DNA from: Peptococcaceae bacterium
GTDB lineage: Bacteria > Bacillota > Peptococcia > DRI-13 > UBA5745
Assembly: GCA_031264885.1 (NCBI GenBank)
Contig: JAISDM010000073.1
Span: forward strand, 1 to 14,523
DNA length: 14,523 nt
Direction of reading: 5' to 3'
In this document: in pieces, positions 13,094 through 14,523 of the stretch
Layout of the letters: the number at the start of each line of letters is the position of its first letter
Numbering within the stretch: position 1 is the first letter of the stretch
The notes under the pieces: generated by a model
What the model saw: the letters and a program-made list of their open reading frames with translations, nothing else
What the model was told of the DNA's origin: nothing
Databases searched by the model: none
Translations under genes and position numbers: made by a program

Positions 13094-13921
13094 GTGAGAG
13101 AAATATTAGCCGACAATATATCCCGATACAGAAAAGACCTGGGCATGACACAAGAGATGTTAGCCGACAAATTGGGAATAACCTTTCAGGCGGTCAGCAA
13201 ATGGGAAACGGGACAGTCTGTACCGGAGACGGTATTGCTGCCCGCGCTTGCGCGAATGCTCAATATCAGCGTCGATAAACTATTGGGATATTCGGCTTTC
13301 GGCGGCAATGTTTCCTATTATGAGGACGACTATCGGAAAGAAGAGTATTTCTGGGGTGTTCAGCCATCTCAAATGTGCTTAAAAGTCTTGGAATTGCTGC
13401 CGCCGGTTCGTCCGTTAAAGCTTCTCGACATCGGATGCGGCGAGGGCAAGGACGCCGTGTTTTTTGCGCGTTGCGGCTTCGACGTAAGCGCGTTTGATAT
13501 TTCAGAAGCAGGTCTGGAAAAAACGAAGCGGCTCGCGGAAAAAGCGCGTGTTCATGTACGTGCGTTTCGCGCGGATTTATGGGACTTTCGGCTGGATGAA
13601 AAATATGATGTTCTGTTTTCAAGCGGCGTTTTGCATTACATAAAGCCAAAGCTGCGGGACGAGGTTATGTCCAATTATAAATCCCACATAACCGCAAACG
13701 GAATAGCGGCGTTTCATGTGTTTGTTGAAAAACCATTTATCGTTGCGCCGCCGGAAAAAGAAGAAAATTCGTTCCATTGGAAATCCGGTCAGCTTTTCAC
13801 ATATTTTCATGATTGGTACATTGAGCATTGCACAGAATATGTTTTTGACTGCGACTCGTCAGGGATACCGCACCGCCACGCGGCGAACCGATTGTTTGCG
13901 AGAAATTTAAAGGAAGCGTAG
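13094..13921 (+). CDS. XRE-type HTH regulator fused to a class I SAM methyltransferase (TehB-like)
   Basis: This 275-residue protein has two domains. Residues 3-65 form a Cro/C1-type HTH with TQEMLADKLGITFQAVSKWE (19-38) and a VDKLLGY ending. Residues 90-275 form a Rossmann methyltransferase with the SAM motif LLDIGCGEGKDAVFFA (110-125), an acidic DIS at the end of strand 2 (135-137) and SSGVLHYI (176-183). The C-terminal KPFI ... WKSGQL ... FDCDSSGIPH pattern belongs to TehB-like methyltransferases fused to HTH domains in Clostridia. Those are often labelled tellurite-resistance-like, but the substrate is unknown. GTG at 13094 gives the usual MREILADNI start and better spacing to GAGG (13079-13082) than the in-frame GTG at 13085, which would add three residues. 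It stands alone, with its own promoter and a possible terminator. Confidence 0.88.
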   Translation: MREILADNISRYRKDLGMTQEMLADKLGITFQAVSKWETGQSVPETVLLPALARMLNISVDKLLGYSAFGGNVSYYEDDYRKEEYFWGVQPSQMCLKVLELLPPVRPLKLLDIGCGEGKDAVFFARCGFDVSAFDISEAGLEKTKRLAEKARVHVRAFRADLWDFRLDEKYDVLFSSGVLHYIKPKLRDEVMSNYKSHITANGIAAFHVFVEKPFIVAPPEKEENSFHWKSGQLFTYFHDWYIEHCTEYVFDCDSSGIPHRHAANRLFARNLKEA

Positions 13922-13967
13922 ACGACGGATAACCCGTTTGGGTTCGAAACGCCCCGATATTAGAAAG

Positions 13968-14022
13968 AAACGCGAACCCAACCCGGGGGTTTATCGGTCG
14001 GCGAGGCGTTCGCGTTTGTTTT
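13968..14022 (+). terminator. possible terminator after the HTH-methyltransferase gene
   Basis: A perfect 10-bp stem, AAACGCGAAC (13968-13977) with GTTCGCGTTT (14008-14017), is followed by TGTTTTG. The 30-base loop is large, and a competing 9-bp pairing exists (13938-13946 with 13973-13981). This is weak evidence. Confidence 0.35.
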
Positions 14023-14091
14023 GAATTTGAGTGAAGCGGATAATAAAGGATTGGGGATTGAGATAAATCGAACTTGAAAGGACGGCAGACT

Positions 14092-14490
14092 ATGAAATAC
14101 GCATACGCGGCAATCTTCACGCCGGAAGAAACCGGCGCGTACAGCGTCCGTTTTCCCGACTTGTCCGGATGCTATACAAGCGGCGCCGATATACCGGATG
14201 CTGTGAACATGGCGCAGGACGTGCTTTGCTTAACTTTGTACGATATGGAGCAGGATAAAAAACACATCCCCGCCGCAAGTAATCCGCGCGATATTGAACT
14301 TGCGGACGGCGAGTTTATAAGCGTCGTTGCTGTGGATACAGAAACATACCGCCGCTTTTATGAGAACAAGTCTGTTAAAAAGACGCTTACCATTCCCATG
14401 TGGCTGAACGAACGCGCGGAACGGGCAAACATCAACTTTTCCGGCATTTTGCAGGAGGCGTTAAAAACGCAGCTGCATATTCAAGAATAG
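14092..14490 (+). CDS. hicB: HicB-type antitoxin-like protein
   Basis: This 132-residue protein matches the longer HicB form. An N-terminal degraded RNase-H-like domain (MKYAYAAIFTPEETGAYSVR, then FPDLSGCYTSG, to about residue 85) is followed by a C-terminal ribbon-helix-helix-like part with KSVKKTLTIPMWLNERAE (100-117) and NFSGILQEALK (120-130). HicB proteins neutralise the HicA mRNA interferase and often repress their own operon. No hicA can be seen: the 170 bases upstream hold no suitable frame, and only 33 bases remain downstream. It is either solitary or its toxin lies past the edge. GAAAGGA (14076-14082) favours the ATG at 14092 over 14074. Confidence 0.88.
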   Translation: MKYAYAAIFTPEETGAYSVRFPDLSGCYTSGADIPDAVNMAQDVLCLTLYDMEQDKKHIPAASNPRDIELADGEFISVVAVDTETYRRFYENKSVKKTLTIPMWLNERAERANINFSGILQEALKTQLHIQE

Positions 14491-14523
14491 CAGTGCCCGC
14501 TTGAAAAAAGCGTTACAGTTGAC

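Noticed and set aside
1..14523. CRISPR arrays, tRNA or rRNA genes, cobalamin riboswitch, phage genes
   Set aside because: I looked for regular spaced repeats, cloverleaf or B12-box patterns and structural phage proteins and saw none. A covariance-model search could still reveal a divergent RNA.

Overview
The window looks like a chromosomal accessory region of an anaerobic bacterium, most likely a Clostridia-type Bacillota. The evidence is a medium-to-high G+C content, strong AGGAGG-type ribosome binding sites, oxygen-sensitive radical and corrinoid enzymes, a DUF4143 ATPase, a HicB protein, and dispersed intergenic hairpin repeats. No gene fixes the genus.

Layout. Positions 1-180 hold the 3' end of an amidohydrolase-2-type gene, closed by a strong terminator (191-233). 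A repeat-rich gap of 630 bases follows. The main + strand cluster then runs from 864 to 6702. It encodes a benzoyl-CoA-reductase/2-hydroxyacyl-CoA-dehydratase-type iron-sulfur protein (864-2186), its BcrAD/HgdC-type activase (2199-2972), an unusual chimeric transporter (2977-4584), a UroD-fold methyltransferase (4706-5881), an uncharacterised 48-residue protein (5896-6042) and a corrinoid methyl-carrier protein (6064-6702). After it comes a broken second copy of the transporter's C-terminal module (6798-7286). A family I CoA-transferase lies on the - strand (7294-8841). Divergent from it is a second copy of the iron-sulfur protein (9154-10482) without its own activase. The 312-base gap between them carries a near-perfect long inverted repeat. 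A LysR regulator (10484-11392, -) and a DUF4143 AAA ATPase (11530-12744, -) follow. Then come a decayed drug-transporter fragment, an HTH-methyltransferase fusion (13094-13921) and an orphan HicB-type antitoxin (14092-14490).

Working model (inference). The cluster imports an organic substrate. The CoA-transferase may activate it as a thioester. The iron-sulfur protein with its activase would carry out an ATP-driven low-potential reduction or dehydration. The UroD-type protein and the corrinoid protein would move a methyl group. This would suit anaerobic use of a methylated or methoxylated acid, but the substrate cannot be read from sequence.

Most notable points: a single-subunit reductase/activase pair with six cysteines conserved between the two copies; an activase whose nucleotide-binding motifs are strongly altered; a transporter that appears to be a six-helix MFS half joined to the last eight helices of a GPH/MelB-type carrier; and a UroD-like protein without the usual His-x-Cys zinc motif.
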